Assembly (NCBI GenBank): GCA_900751755.1
Contig: CAADSP010000032.1
Location: 1-15,622 of the forward strand
Source of the DNA: an uncultured Collinsella sp.
GTDB taxonomy: Bacteria > Actinomycetota > Coriobacteriia > Coriobacteriales > Coriobacteriaceae
Reading direction: 5' to 3'
Length of the DNA: 15,622 bases
The notes under the pieces are model-generated. The model did not search any database, had not been told where the DNA came from, and was given only the letters and a program-made list of their open reading frames with translations. This document shows, piece after piece, positions 1 to 9,242 of the stretch. The position numbers and the translations under genes were made by a program. Within the stretch, counting starts at the first letter, position 1, and every line of letters begins with the position of its first letter.

Positions 1-20
1 CTCCTGTTACAGATTGAGAT
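1..20 (+). repeat. Right end of a 57-nt inverted-repeat unit, cut by the window edge
   Basis: Positions 6-20 read GTTACAGATTGAGAT, one arm of the repeat family found in full at 7553-7850, 8956-9093 and 14613-14991. The bases just before it (CTCCT) match the CCT/ACT that precedes the right arm in complete units, so the orientation is the same as all the others. The left arm and loop lie outside the window. The position places a copy, and possibly an array, upstream of gltB. Confidence 0.8.
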
Positions 21-114
21 GTTTGAAGCGGTGAGCTTACGGGCCGAACCTGGGGCCCTTGTTGTCGCCCTTGAGGTCGGCGGCACCCACTCGTAGGGCG
101 TGCGTTACGCGATT

Positions 115-124
115 GTTTCGAAAC
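115..124. promoter_or_regulatory. 10-bp perfect palindrome in the gltB leader, possible operator
   Basis: GTTTCGAAAC is a perfect palindrome 80 nt upstream of the gltB start. A short palindrome in a nitrogen-assimilation leader could be a regulator site, but I do not recognise it as the site of a known regulator. No convincing -35/-10 pair could be placed around it; TAGTAT (157-162) and TAATAT (182-187) are weak -10 candidates without good -35 partners. The rest of 21-203 shows no gene. Confidence 0.2.
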
Positions 125-203
125 GGGCGGGAAACACAACGGGTCGGCGATGCTCCTAGTATGCCTATTCAACTGACTGTCTAATATCTAGGGGAGGATC
201 GCG

Positions 204-3200
204 ATGCAGGCAGATTTCGCTCAGCAGCAGGGCCTTTATCGCCCCGAATTCGACCACGATGCATGTGGCATCGGCGCGCTTGCCGATATCAACGGCGAGC
301 GCCATCACCAGATTCTGGACGACGCACTGTCCATTCTGGTCAACTTGGAGCACCGCGGCGGTACGGGACTCGAGAAGAACACCGGCGACGGCGCCGGCAT
401 CTTGTTCCAGGTTCCGCATCACTTTTTCCGCAAAGAGGCTCAAAAGTGCGGCCAGATTCTGCCGGCAGAGGGCGACTATGGCGTGGCCATGCTGTTCTTC
501 CCGCAGGACGACAAGGGCGTAGAGGATGCCCGTCGCGTGTTTGAGGAGGGCTGCGCCGAGGCCGGCGTGCCGCTGCTCTTTTGGCGCGAGGTGCCGGTCG
601 ACCCGCACGACCTGGGCGAGACAGCCCGCGCCTTCATGCCCACCATCTTGCAGGCTTTCCTGGGCCGTCCGGACGACACGCCGGCGGGCGACGCCTTCGA
701 GCGCCGTCTGTATGTGTGCCGCCGCACCATCGAGAAGAAGGCCGACGCTGAGTTTGCCCTGCGCGACAAGATCTTCTATGTGTGCTCCATGAGCTCGCGC
801 ACCATCGTGTACAAGGGTATGCTGGTCGCCACGCAGATGCGCCGCTTCTTCATCGACCTCAACGACGCCGCCGTCAAAACGGCCGTGGCGCTCGTTCACT
901 CGCGCTACTCCACCAACACCACGCCCAGCTGGGAGCGTGCGCACCCCAACCGTTTTATCATCCACAACGGCGAGATCAACACCCTCAAGGGCAACGTCAA
1001 CTGGATTCGCGCCCGCGAACCCAACCTGTACAGCCCCGTGCTGCAGCACGATCTTGAGCGCGTGATGCCCATCATCAACCGCGAGGGTTCCGACTCCGCG
1101 ATTCTGGACAACGTGCTCGAGTTTTTGGTCATGAACGGCCGTCCGCTCACGCGCGCCGCATCCATGCTGCTGCCCGAGCCGTGGGACCACAACGACAGCC
1201 TGAGCGAGGAGCGCCGCGCCTACGACGCCTACCAGTCCATGCTTATGGAGCCGTGGGATGGCCCGGCGGCCATCGCCTTTACCGACGGCCGTACCCTGGG
1301 TGCCGCCCTCGACCGTAACGGCCTGCGTCCCGCCCGCTACTATGTGACGCGCGACGGTCGCTTTATGCTGGCAAGCGAGGTGGGCACCATCGAGGTGAGC
1401 CCCGAGAACATCCTGACGAGCGGCTGTCTGGGACCGGGCCAGATGCTCGAGGTCGATTTTGCCCGCGGCCGCGTCATCTACAACGACGAGCTGCGCGCCC
1501 GTTACGCCAAGGAAAAGCCCTATCGCGACTGGATCGCCGAGGAGACGCTGACCGTTGATGCGCTCGATGAGCCCGTTGCGGCAACGCCCGCCGAGGACGC
1601 CGAGGTGCCCGCCGCCGTGCGCATGGCTAAGCTCGGCTACCACTGGGATGACGTCGACGAGGTCGTGCGTCCCATGGCCCAGCAGGGCAAGGCCCCGCTC
1701 GCCTCGATGGGCATCGATGCGCCGCTGGCCTGTCTGTCCAAGAAGACGCGTTCGTTCTTCGACTACTTCTATCAGCTGTTCGCCCAGGTCACGAACCCGC
1801 CGATCGACGCCCTTCGCGAGCATATGGTCACTTCGACCACGCTCTACCTGGGCAACCACGGTAACCTACTCGAGGATTCCCGCACGGCATGTCAGCTGGT
1901 GCGCTTGGACCGCCCGTTGCTCAACGAGGAGGAGTTCGAGCGTATCTGTGCCATCGACCGCGTGGGCTTTAAGACCCGTCGCTTCCGTGCCGTGTACCGC
2001 CGCGATGCCGGTGAGGGCGCGCTGCAGGCCGCGCTCAAGCAGCTTGCAGAGGACGTTGAGGCTGCGGTCCGCGACGGCGTGAACATTGTGGTGTTGAGCG
2101 ATCGTGCCGCTGCGGGCGAGGTGCCCGTGCCGTCGCTGCTTGCCGTGGGCTGCGTGCACAACCACCTGATCCGCGCTGGCGTGCGTACCTTTGCCGATAT
2201 CGTGGTGGAGTGCGGCGACGCCGTGTCCCCGCATGACTTTGCGGCGCTGGTGGGCTACTCCGCGAGCGGTATCTATCCGTACAACGCACATGCGTGCATC
2301 CGCGATCTGGCGGCACGCGGCGATTTGGATGTGACGGCCGAGCAGGGCATCGCCAACTACAACAAGGCCGCGACGGCGGGCATCGTCTCCATCATGTCCA
2401 AGATGGGCATCTCCACGGTGCAGAGCTACCATTCGGCGCAGATCTTCGAGGCCGTGGGCTTTACGCCGGAGTTCGTCAACGCGTACTTCGCCGGTACGGT
2501 GAGCCGTGTGGGCGGTATGGGCGTCGAGGATGTCGAGCGCGAGCAGAATGAGCGCTACGACGCCGCGCTCGCTATCCTTAAGAGCCCGGCTCCCGATCAG
2601 CTGTCCACGTTGGGTCTGACCAAGTGGCGCCCGCTCGGCGGCGAGGATCACCTTATCGATCCGCAGACCGTCTATCTGCTGCAGACCGCCTGCCGCGAGG
2701 ACAGCTACGACACCTTTAAAGAGTACAGCGCTCGCCTGCACCGCACGGGCCGTGCCGTGCGCTTGCGCGACTTGCTTGACTTTAATGCCAGCGGCCGCAC
2801 GCCGGTTTCGCTCGACGAGGTGGAGCCCGCGCTCAACATCGTCCGCCGCTTTAACACCGGCGCCATGTCGTACGGTTCCATCAGCAAAGAGGCACACGAG
2901 TGCATGGCCATCGCCATGAACCGCCTGCACGGCCGTTCCAACTCGGGCGAGGGCGGCGAGGATCCGCGTCGCGAGACCCCGCTGGCCAACGGTGACTCCA
3001 AGAACTCCGCCATCAAGCAGGTGGCAAGCGCGCGCTTTGGCGTGACGAGCCGCTACCTGTGCAGCGCCTTCGAGATTCAGATCAAGATGGCCCAGGGCGC
3101 CAAGCCCGGCGAGGGCGGACACCTGCCTGGCAAGAAGGTCTACCCCTGGATTGCCGAGGTCCGTCAGTCCACGCCCGGCATCGGCCTGATCTCGCCTCCG

Positions 3201-4907
3201 CCACACCACGACATCTACTCCATCGAGGACCTGGCGGAGCTTATCTTTGACCTTAAGAACGCTAACCCCGGCGCGCGCGTGTCGGTCAAGCTGGTCAGTG
3301 AGGCGGGCGTCGGCACCATTGCTACCGGCGTGGCCAAGGGCGCTGCCGACAAGATCTTGATCAGCGGGCACAATGGCGGCTCGGGTGCCGCGGCGCGCGA
3401 TTCCATCTGGCACGCGGGTCTGCCGCTGGAGCTTGGCCTTGCCGAGGCTCAACAGACGTTGCTGCAAAACGGCCTGCGCTCGCGCGTGGTGCTCGAGGCC
3501 GACGGCAAGCTCATGGACGGTACCGATGTCGCCGTCGCCTGCCTGCTGGGTGCCGAGGAGTTTGGCTTTGCGACCATGACGCTCATCTCCATGGGCTGCC
3601 TCATGCAGCGCGACTGCCAGCAGGATACCTGCCCGGCCGGCATCGCTACGCAAAACTGCCGCCTGCGTCGCGGCTTCCGCGGCAAGCCCGAGCACGTCGA
3701 GCACTTTATGCTCTTTGTTGCCGAGCAGCTGCGTGAGGTCATGGCGAGCCTGGGCTTCCGCACCGTCGACGAGATGGTCGGCCATCCCGAGTGCTTGCGC
3801 CAGATTGAGGTCCCGGGCAACCGCAAGGCCAACCTGCTCGATCTGTCGCCCGTGCTGGCGAGCGCGACCTGTGAGTTTGGTGCCCATATCCCGGGTGCCG
3901 ACGGCCGTCACTTCCTGCCCCAGATGGCTGCGGACAGCGAGCTCGACAAGACGCTCGACTCCACGTTGTTTGTGCCCTATACGGCCGATGCCCGTGCGCA
4001 CCTGCGCCCGATTCGCTTCCGCGCCGATATCGCCAACGTCAACCGCTGCGTGGGCACCATCTTGGGCAACGCGGTGACCAAGGCGCATCCCGAGGGCCTG
4101 CCCGCCGGCTCCATCACCATCGATTGCGATGGTTCGGCCGGTCAGAGCTTTGGCGCGTTCCTTCCGCGCGGCATTACGCTCAATGTGTGCGGTGACGCCA
4201 ACGACTACTTTGGCAAGGGCCTTTCGGGCGGCGAGGTGTCGGTGCGCCCCAACCCGCATGCGACCTACAAGTTCGACGAGAACATCATCGTGGGCAACGT
4301 TGCGTTCTTTGGCGCTACGAGCGGCCGCGGCTTCATTAACGGCCTGGCCGGCCAGCGCTTTGGCGTACGCAACTCCGGTGCCACGGTGGTGGTCGAGGGC
4401 TGCGGCAACCATGGCTGCGAGTACATGACGGGAGGTCTGGCGCTCATCCTGGGCGAGGTCGGGCAGAACTTCGCCGCCGGCATGACGGGCGGCGTGGCTT
4501 ACGTCTTTGACCAGTACGGCACGCTCGATGCCCGTGTGAACCACGAGAGCGTTGAGCTCAAGGCCCCGACGGCCGGCGAGCTGGCGCAGATTCGTGCGCT
4601 CATCCAGGAGCACGTGGACGCGACGCAGAGCCCGCGCGGTATTAAGCTGCTCTACAGCTTTGAGACGATGAGCAAGCACTTTGTGAAGGTCATTCCGACC
4701 GAGTACGAGCGCGTGTTGGCGATTGTCGCCGCCGCCGAGGCCATCGGTAAGACGCATGCGCAGGCCGAGGAGCTGGCGTTTGACATTGTGACCGGTCGCG
4801 CCGACGCCGCCGATGTCGCTCGCTTTGATGTGGCGGGTGGTGCTGCTGGCGCGGGCGCTGCGTCCGTGGCTGCCAGCTCTGTTGCTTCGACCAAGAAGGA
4901 GGCGTAA
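204..4907 (+). CDS. gltB: Glutamate synthase (NADPH) large (alpha) subunit
   Basis: GltB takes the amide nitrogen of glutamine and transfers it to 2-oxoglutarate, giving two glutamates; it works with GltD in the cytoplasm. At 1567 aa it is slightly longer than the usual ~1500. Domains in order: class II glutamine amidotransferase whose nucleophile would be Cys21 (context DACGIG) after removal of a 20-residue propeptide; central domain to about residue 780; FMN-binding synthase domain (about 850-1210) with GAMSYGSIS near 886 and GEGGED near 915; [3Fe-4S] ligands C1132, C1138 and C1143 in the CX5CX4C spacing of this family; and a C-terminal GXGXG beta-helix domain from about 1310. The last ~30 residues are a low-complexity Ala/Gly/Ser tail that probably accounts for the extra length. 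The ATG at 204 follows AGGGGAGGA with a 5-nt gap. gltD follows 5 nt after the stop, so the two are co-transcribed. Confidence 0.97.
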   Translation: MQADFAQQQGLYRPEFDHDACGIGALADINGERHHQILDDALSILVNLEHRGGTGLEKNTGDGAGILFQVPHHFFRKEAQKCGQILPAEGDYGVAMLFFPQDDKGVEDARRVFEEGCAEAGVPLLFWREVPVDPHDLGETARAFMPTILQAFLGRPDDTPAGDAFERRLYVCRRTIEKKADAEFALRDKIFYVCSMSSRTIVYKGMLVATQMRRFFIDLNDAAVKTAVALVHSRYSTNTTPSWERAHPNRFIIHNGEINTLKGNVNWIRAREPNLYSPVLQHDLERVMPIINREGSDSAILDNVLEFLVMNGRPLTRAASMLLPEPWDHNDSLSEERRAYDAYQSMLMEPWDGPAAIAFTDGRTLGAALDRNGLRPARYYVTRDGRFMLASEVGTIEVSPENILTSGCLGPGQMLEVDFARGRVIYNDELRARYAKEKPYRDWIAEETLTVDALDEPVAATPAEDAEVPAAVRMAKLGYHWDDVDEVVRPMAQQGKAPLASMGIDAPLACLSKKTRSFFDYFYQLFAQVTNPPIDALREHMVTSTTLYLGNHGNLLEDSRTACQLVRLDRPLLNEEEFERICAIDRVGFKTRRFRAVYRRDAGEGALQAALKQLAEDVEAAVRDGVNIVVLSDRAAAGEVPVPSLLAVGCVHNHLIRAGVRTFADIVVECGDAVSPHDFAALVGYSASGIYPYNAHACIRDLAARGDLDVTAEQGIANYNKAATAGIVSIMSKMGISTVQSYHSAQIFEAVGFTPEFVNAYFAGTVSRVGGMGVEDVEREQNERYDAALAILKSPAPDQLSTLGLTKWRPLGGEDHLIDPQTVYLLQTACREDSYDTFKEYSARLHRTGRAVRLRDLLDFNASGRTPVSLDEVEPALNIVRRFNTGAMSYGSISKEAHECMAIAMNRLHGRSNSGEGGEDPRRETPLANGDSKNSAIKQVASARFGVTSRYLCSAFEIQIKMAQGAKPGEGGHLPGKKVYPWIAEVRQSTPGIGLISPPPHHDIYSIEDLAELIFDLKNANPGARVSVKLVSEAGVGTIATGVAKGAADKILISGHNGGSGAAARDSIWHAGLPLELGLAEAQQTLLQNGLRSRVVLEADGKLMDGTDVAVACLLGAEEFGFATMTLISMGCLMQRDCQQDTCPAGIATQNCRLRRGFRGKPEHVEHFMLFVAEQLREVMASLGFRTVDEMVGHPECLRQIEVPGNRKANLLDLSPVLASATCEFGAHIPGADGRHFLPQMAADSELDKTLDSTLFVPYTADARAHLRPIRFRADIANVNRCVGTILGNAVTKAHPEGLPAGSITIDCDGSAGQSFGAFLPRGITLNVCGDANDYFGKGLSGGEVSVRPNPHATYKFDENIIVGNVAFFGATSGRGFINGLAGQRFGVRNSGATVVVEGCGNHGCEYMTGGLALILGEVGQNFAAGMTGGVAYVFDQYGTLDARVNHESVELKAPTAGELAQIRALIQEHVDATQSPRGIKLLYSFETMSKHFVKVIPTEYERVLAIVAAAEAIGKTHAQAEELAFDIVTGRADAADVARFDVAGGAAGAGAASVAASSVASTKKEA

Positions 4908-4912
4908 GTGCC

Positions 4913-6394
<1,482 letters not shown>

Positions 6395-6418
6395 GGCGGC
6401 TGCCCACAATTGAATCGA

Positions 6419-6513
6419 CAAGGGCTGTCCCCAACGGCCGGCCCAAAAGGAACGTCCCCAAGTGCCGCAACTGGGGACGTTCCTTATGTGCCGGCATTCG
6501 GGGACACTCCTTG
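6419..6513. repeat. 95-nt nested symmetric palindrome downstream of gltD
   Basis: Four paired blocks are separated by equal-sized mismatched stretches. 6419-6423 pairs with 6509-6513 (5 bp). 6426-6432 (TGTCCCC) pairs with 6500-6506 (7 bp). 6437-6442 (GCCGGC) pairs with 6490-6495 (6 bp). 6447-6460 (AAGGAACGTCCCCA) pairs with 6472-6485 (14 bp, perfect). The gaps between blocks are 2x2, 4x4 and 4x4 nt, and the apical loop is 11 nt. It could act as an operon terminator, although no T-run follows, or be a palindromic intergenic element. The rest of the 414-nt gap 6395-6808 holds no convincing gene, only the element at 6762-6803. Confidence 0.8.
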
Positions 6514-6761
6514 CGGGTTTGCGACCGATTTGTTCGTTTGTCGACGCGCGAGTGTCCATTCGGCGTCTTCTTGAGCTGTGGTGCTCTGCTGTTTCTGTGG
6601 TGGCCGGGGGTGCTTGGCTCAAAAGGGCGGGTGTGCCGTCTATGTTTACCTGCGGTTTTGTTGCGGTGCGCATTTTCGGTCAAGCATCCCGTCAAGTGTT
6701 TGGTCAGCAGTTGGTTTGCAGCCGGAGGCCTATTTTGTCCGTGCTGACAGTGGCTGCCCAC

Positions 6762-6803
6762 CCTCCTCGTAAGCTCAAATTGAGGTTCATCAGTTTGAGG
6801 AGG
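6762..6803 (+). promoter_or_regulatory. Possible hairpin masking the ribosome binding site of the 6809 gene
   Basis: CCTCCTC at 6762-6768 is the exact complement of GAGGAGG at 6797-6803, which is the Shine-Dalgarno sequence of the gene starting at 6809. A competing pairing joins CTCAAA (6774-6779) to TTTGAG (6795-6800), and CTCAAATTGAG (6774-6784) is itself a small palindrome. Mutually exclusive pairings around a ribosome binding site fit translational control, but short complements to a Shine-Dalgarno sequence can also occur by chance. Confidence 0.35.
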
Positions 6804-6808
6804 ATACT

Positions 6809-7516
6809 GTGACTGACCACGTTTTAGACCGGGCGCAGCTGTCCGAAGCCGTCGGTAACGATATTGCCGACATGGCCCATTTTTGGATGCTGCGGAAGTT
6901 CCAGTTCTTGGAGCCGGCGCGCGAGCAGTTCGAGATCATTGTCGATCCGTGGCTGAGCTATTGTGCCGAGCCTTCGCAAAATGAAATCATGGCCTACAAC
7001 ATGGCATTTACCGATTGGTTGCTCTTCGAGCGCCCCTATCGCCATGGCAAGACGCTGCTCGAGCTGTATGTTGATGAGCCGCCGGCATCGCTTTCGCCTG
7101 CCTCGCTCAAGCGGCTCGAGCAGGTGCGCGACACGCAGTATTTCTCGCGTTTTGGCATTTTGGACAAGGATCCCGCGACTGGCATGGTTGCGCTGAAGGA
7201 TGCGCGCACCGACCTTCGCTTTGATGTCTACGACCCGCATATCGTGCAAAAGGAGCATTGGAGTGACGGCGCGATCGCGGTGCGCCTCGCCTGCGTCGAC
7301 GATGTCTGGCTGACGGCGGGACAGCTCTATCTGTATGACATCGCGCGCCTGAGTGACACGGCGGTCGATGGGCCGGGTGCGGTGCATCCGGAGGACCTGC
7401 AGGATGGCTTTGACACCTCGTGCATCAGCTTCTTTTTGCGCCTGGTCCGCGACATCATGGGCGCCCAGGGGCGCTACGTAAAGTCGCTCAACATCTACGA
7501 GCAGGAGTGGGAGTAA
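6809..7516 (+). CDS. Conserved-looking hypothetical protein, 235 aa, function unknown
   Basis: I do not recognise this gene with confidence. It starts with GTG five nt after GAGGAGGA (6797-6804), a strong ribosome binding site, and its codon use resembles that of neighbouring real genes. The product is soluble, acidic, and has no signal peptide or membrane segment. A central stretch (about residues 60-170: aromatic FTDWLLFERPY, then HGKTLLELYV, a helical SPASLKRLEQVRD, and a later D-rich beta-like part) loosely resembles the pattern W-x-F-[DE]...GKT.LE seen in proteins that sometimes carry a SEC-C motif; no SEC-C cysteines are present here, so this is only a hint. It stands alone between the palindrome after gltD and the 57-nt repeat array starting 37 nt after its stop. 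Its ribosome binding site may be masked by an upstream complement. Confidence 0.85.
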   Translation: MTDHVLDRAQLSEAVGNDIADMAHFWMLRKFQFLEPAREQFEIIVDPWLSYCAEPSQNEIMAYNMAFTDWLLFERPYRHGKTLLELYVDEPPASLSPASLKRLEQVRDTQYFSRFGILDKDPATGMVALKDARTDLRFDVYDPHIVQKEHWSDGAIAVRLACVDDVWLTAGQLYLYDIARLSDTAVDGPGAVHPEDLQDGFDTSCISFFLRLVRDIMGAQGRYVKSLNIYEQEWE

Positions 7517-7552
7517 GGGATGGGCTGTCGCAGCGCCGCCGCGTGTCTATTT

Positions 7553-7850
7553 GTCTCGATCTTTAACGTTTAGGGACAAAAAACCGGTCTACCTGTTACA
7601 GATCGAGACGAATGCTTGGGCGCTGCTGATTTGTCTAAATCTGTAACGTTTAGGGCCCTGGAGAACGTCTAACTGTTACAGATCGAGACGTTTGGCACCT
7701 GGTTGGGGGAATGTCTCAATCTGTAACATCTACAGGCCAAAACTCGACCTACCTGTTACAAATTGAGACAAAGGTTGGACGCGGTGTCGAAAGATCTCGA
7801 TCTGTAACATCTAGCGGCCAAAAATCGGTCTTCCTGTTACAGATCGAGAC
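7553..7850 (+). repeat. Array 1: four tandem 57-nt inverted-repeat units, period 80-81 nt
   Basis: The units lie at 7553-7609, 7633-7689, 7713-7769 and 7794-7850. Each has a 15-nt left arm near GTCTCGATCTGTAAC, a 27-nt loop, and a right arm near GTTACAGATCGAGAC. Loops differ in sequence but usually start (A/G)T(C/T)TA and end CT, with a TAG/CTA pairing at loop positions 4-6 and 22-24 in several units. Spacers between units are 23, 23 and 24 nt and are not conserved. The consistent loop ends show that all units point the same way. The array fills the gap between the 6809-7516 gene and the nuclease-like gene, ending 10 nt before that gene's ribosome binding site. It does not fit CRISPR (long palindromic unit, no cas genes) or a simple terminator. 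Confidence 0.95.
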
Positions 7851-7870
7851 ATTTGTCAGCGGAGGCAACG

Positions 7871-8947
7871 GTGACGATGGTCCATTTGTCTGATGTGGTG
7901 GTGATGGAAGTGTCTAATACCGTTCTCAAACACAAACATACGACTCGCAACACGTTGGCGCGGAATAGGATGCTCGCGCGGCTCACGGAGACGGCCAAGC
8001 AAGGTGCGCTGCTCGCAACGCATGACAATACCGAGCTCATGTGGTTGCGACGCCATGTTGGAACTGACGATATTGCGGAGCCCGAATCGCACCTATTCTG
8101 TTTTCAGCATGAATGGGATGCATTGACGCCGCCGGAGCGAGCGCTGAGGACTATCAAGGGGCTTGCCGAGTTTCACCCCGATTGGGCGTTTTGGGGATAT
8201 GACGCCGCGCTGATATGGGATCTGGAGGTGCCGAATGATCTACTCGGGCCGCGTTACTTGGTCAAGACGGGTTGTTCGGTGGCGTTGAGTACGGGATATA
8301 GGCTGTTGCGTCCACAGATGGCGGGCGCGCTCGAGCGTGTTGATGACGTGCGGGTGACGTCGTTTTGGCGCACGGCGGAGGATTGCTTGCTGCGTGCGCC
8401 GTTCTCCTACGGGTTGGCGATTGCCGATTCTGCACTGCGGGCGAAAGGCGTATCACGTGGGGATTTGTGCGAGCGCCTCCGCGCCGATTGCGAGGGCAGG
8501 CGAGGGTATCGCAGGGCACAGGTGATTGCGTCGTATGCGGACGGGCTGTCCGAAAACGGCGGCGAGTCTCGGTTCCGAGCGTTCTTTATTGCGCACGGCT
8601 TTCCGGTTCCGGAGCTGCAGGTGGAGTTTCGCGACCCGCTTGATCTGAGCCAGGTGTTTCGCGTCGACTATTTTTGGCGGCTCGAGGACGGGACGTGTGT
8701 CATCGGCGAGCTCGACGGAAAGGTGAAGTACACCTTGCAGAACGGCGAGGGCCGGGAGTCGGTCGACCCATTCGTGGCAGAACGTCAACGGGAGTCCCAT
8801 CTGACAATGCTCGGGCACAAGGTGCTTCGGTTTACGTTTGATGAGCTCAAGAATCCGGGGAAGCTGGTTGAGAAGATGAGGCTGGCGGGTATTCCGCGAC
8901 GGCCCGATTTGGCTGAGGAGTGGAGACGTCAGTGGTATGGGCGCTGA
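7871..8947 (+). CDS. PD-(D/E)XK nuclease-like protein of the DUF559 / AbiEi-like type
   Basis: The 358-aa product has two parts. The N-terminal ~210 residues resemble the AbiEi-type antitoxin/regulator module: a basic helical start, then RVTSFWRTAEDCLLRAPFSYG followed by a helix ending IADSALRA. The C-terminal ~110 residues carry a DUF559/Vsr-like restriction-endonuclease fold: D266 in RVDYFW, then E280-x-D282-G-K284 in GELDGK, and the ERQRESHLTMLGHKVLRFTFDEL stretch typical of these domains. The catalytic residues look intact, so a DNA-cleaving or nicking role is plausible but inferred. The GTG at 7871 was chosen because GGAGG (7861-7865) lies 5 nt upstream; ATG 7877 is the alternative, and an upstream TTG at 7853 lacks a ribosome binding site. 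Codon use is less biased than in gltB, hinting at horizontal transfer. The gene sits inside an array of 57-nt palindromes: a unit ends at 7850 and the next begins at 8956, 8 nt after the stop. Confidence 0.85.
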   Translation: MTMVHLSDVVVMEVSNTVLKHKHTTRNTLARNRMLARLTETAKQGALLATHDNTELMWLRRHVGTDDIAEPESHLFCFQHEWDALTPPERALRTIKGLAEFHPDWAFWGYDAALIWDLEVPNDLLGPRYLVKTGCSVALSTGYRLLRPQMAGALERVDDVRVTSFWRTAEDCLLRAPFSYGLAIADSALRAKGVSRGDLCERLRADCEGRRGYRRAQVIASYADGLSENGGESRFRAFFIAHGFPVPELQVEFRDPLDLSQVFRVDYFWRLEDGTCVIGELDGKVKYTLQNGEGRESVDPFVAERQRESHLTMLGHKVLRFTFDELKNPGKLVEKMRLAGIPRRPDLAEEWRRQWYGR

Positions 8948-8955
8948 GAGGTTTT

Positions 8956-9093
8956 GTCTCAATCTGTAACGTTTAGAGGTTATTTGAGCTCGTAATTGTT
9001 ACAGATCGAGACAAGCCGGTGAAACGTCGACCGAATGTCTCGATCTGTAACATCAAGGGGCCCAATAACCCTGTACCTGTTACAGATCGAGAC
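8956..9093 (+). repeat. Array 2: two 57-nt inverted-repeat units after the nuclease-like gene
   Basis: The units lie at 8956-9012 and 9037-9093, with period 81 and a 24-nt spacer. Arms match array 1: left GTCTCAATCTGTAAC and GTCTCGATCTGTAAC, right GTTACAGATCGAGAC in both. Loops are exactly 27 nt and orientation is the same as in array 1. The downstream leader of the amidohydrolase gene (9094-9242) contains no further unit. Together with array 1 this looks like one six-unit array interrupted by the nuclease-like gene. Confidence 0.95.
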
Positions 9094-9242
9094 ATTTCCC
9101 TGTTGTCGCTGGGGTGGGACTGCAACGTATTCCGTCCCCCACATCCCCTCTTCCCTCCGTTAACCGATGCGTCTGCAGTAATCCAACGGGACTAGGTGAT
9201 AATGGACAAATGTTCAAGTTAATCGTGAGGGAGGAGCTCGAT

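Noticed and set aside
1866..4757. Long antisense reading frame (963 codons) opposite gltB, and a similar one at 165-1859
   Set aside because: Both lie wholly opposite a certain gene with strong G/C third-position bias, which opens the complementary frame; the products show no recognisable domain.
7553..7850. CRISPR array
   Set aside because: The unit is a 57-nt palindrome with a variable interior, spacers are only 23-24 nt, and no cas gene is present in the window.
7711..7893. Short reading frame with an internal amino-acid repeat running through array 1
   Set aside because: The amino-acid repeat merely reflects two units spaced by 81 nt; other units are 80 nt apart and break the frame, and the start lacks a properly spaced ribosome binding site.
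7553..8947. Type III (ToxN/ToxI-like) toxin-antitoxin with RNA repeats before the toxin gene
   Set aside because: The product looks like a PD-(D/E)XK nuclease rather than a ToxN-type RNase, and the same repeats occur after the gene and at unrelated loci.
9114..9242. N-terminal extension of the amidohydrolase to 9114
   Set aside because: No ribosome binding site precedes it, while ATG 9243 has a strong one and the family sequence begins there.
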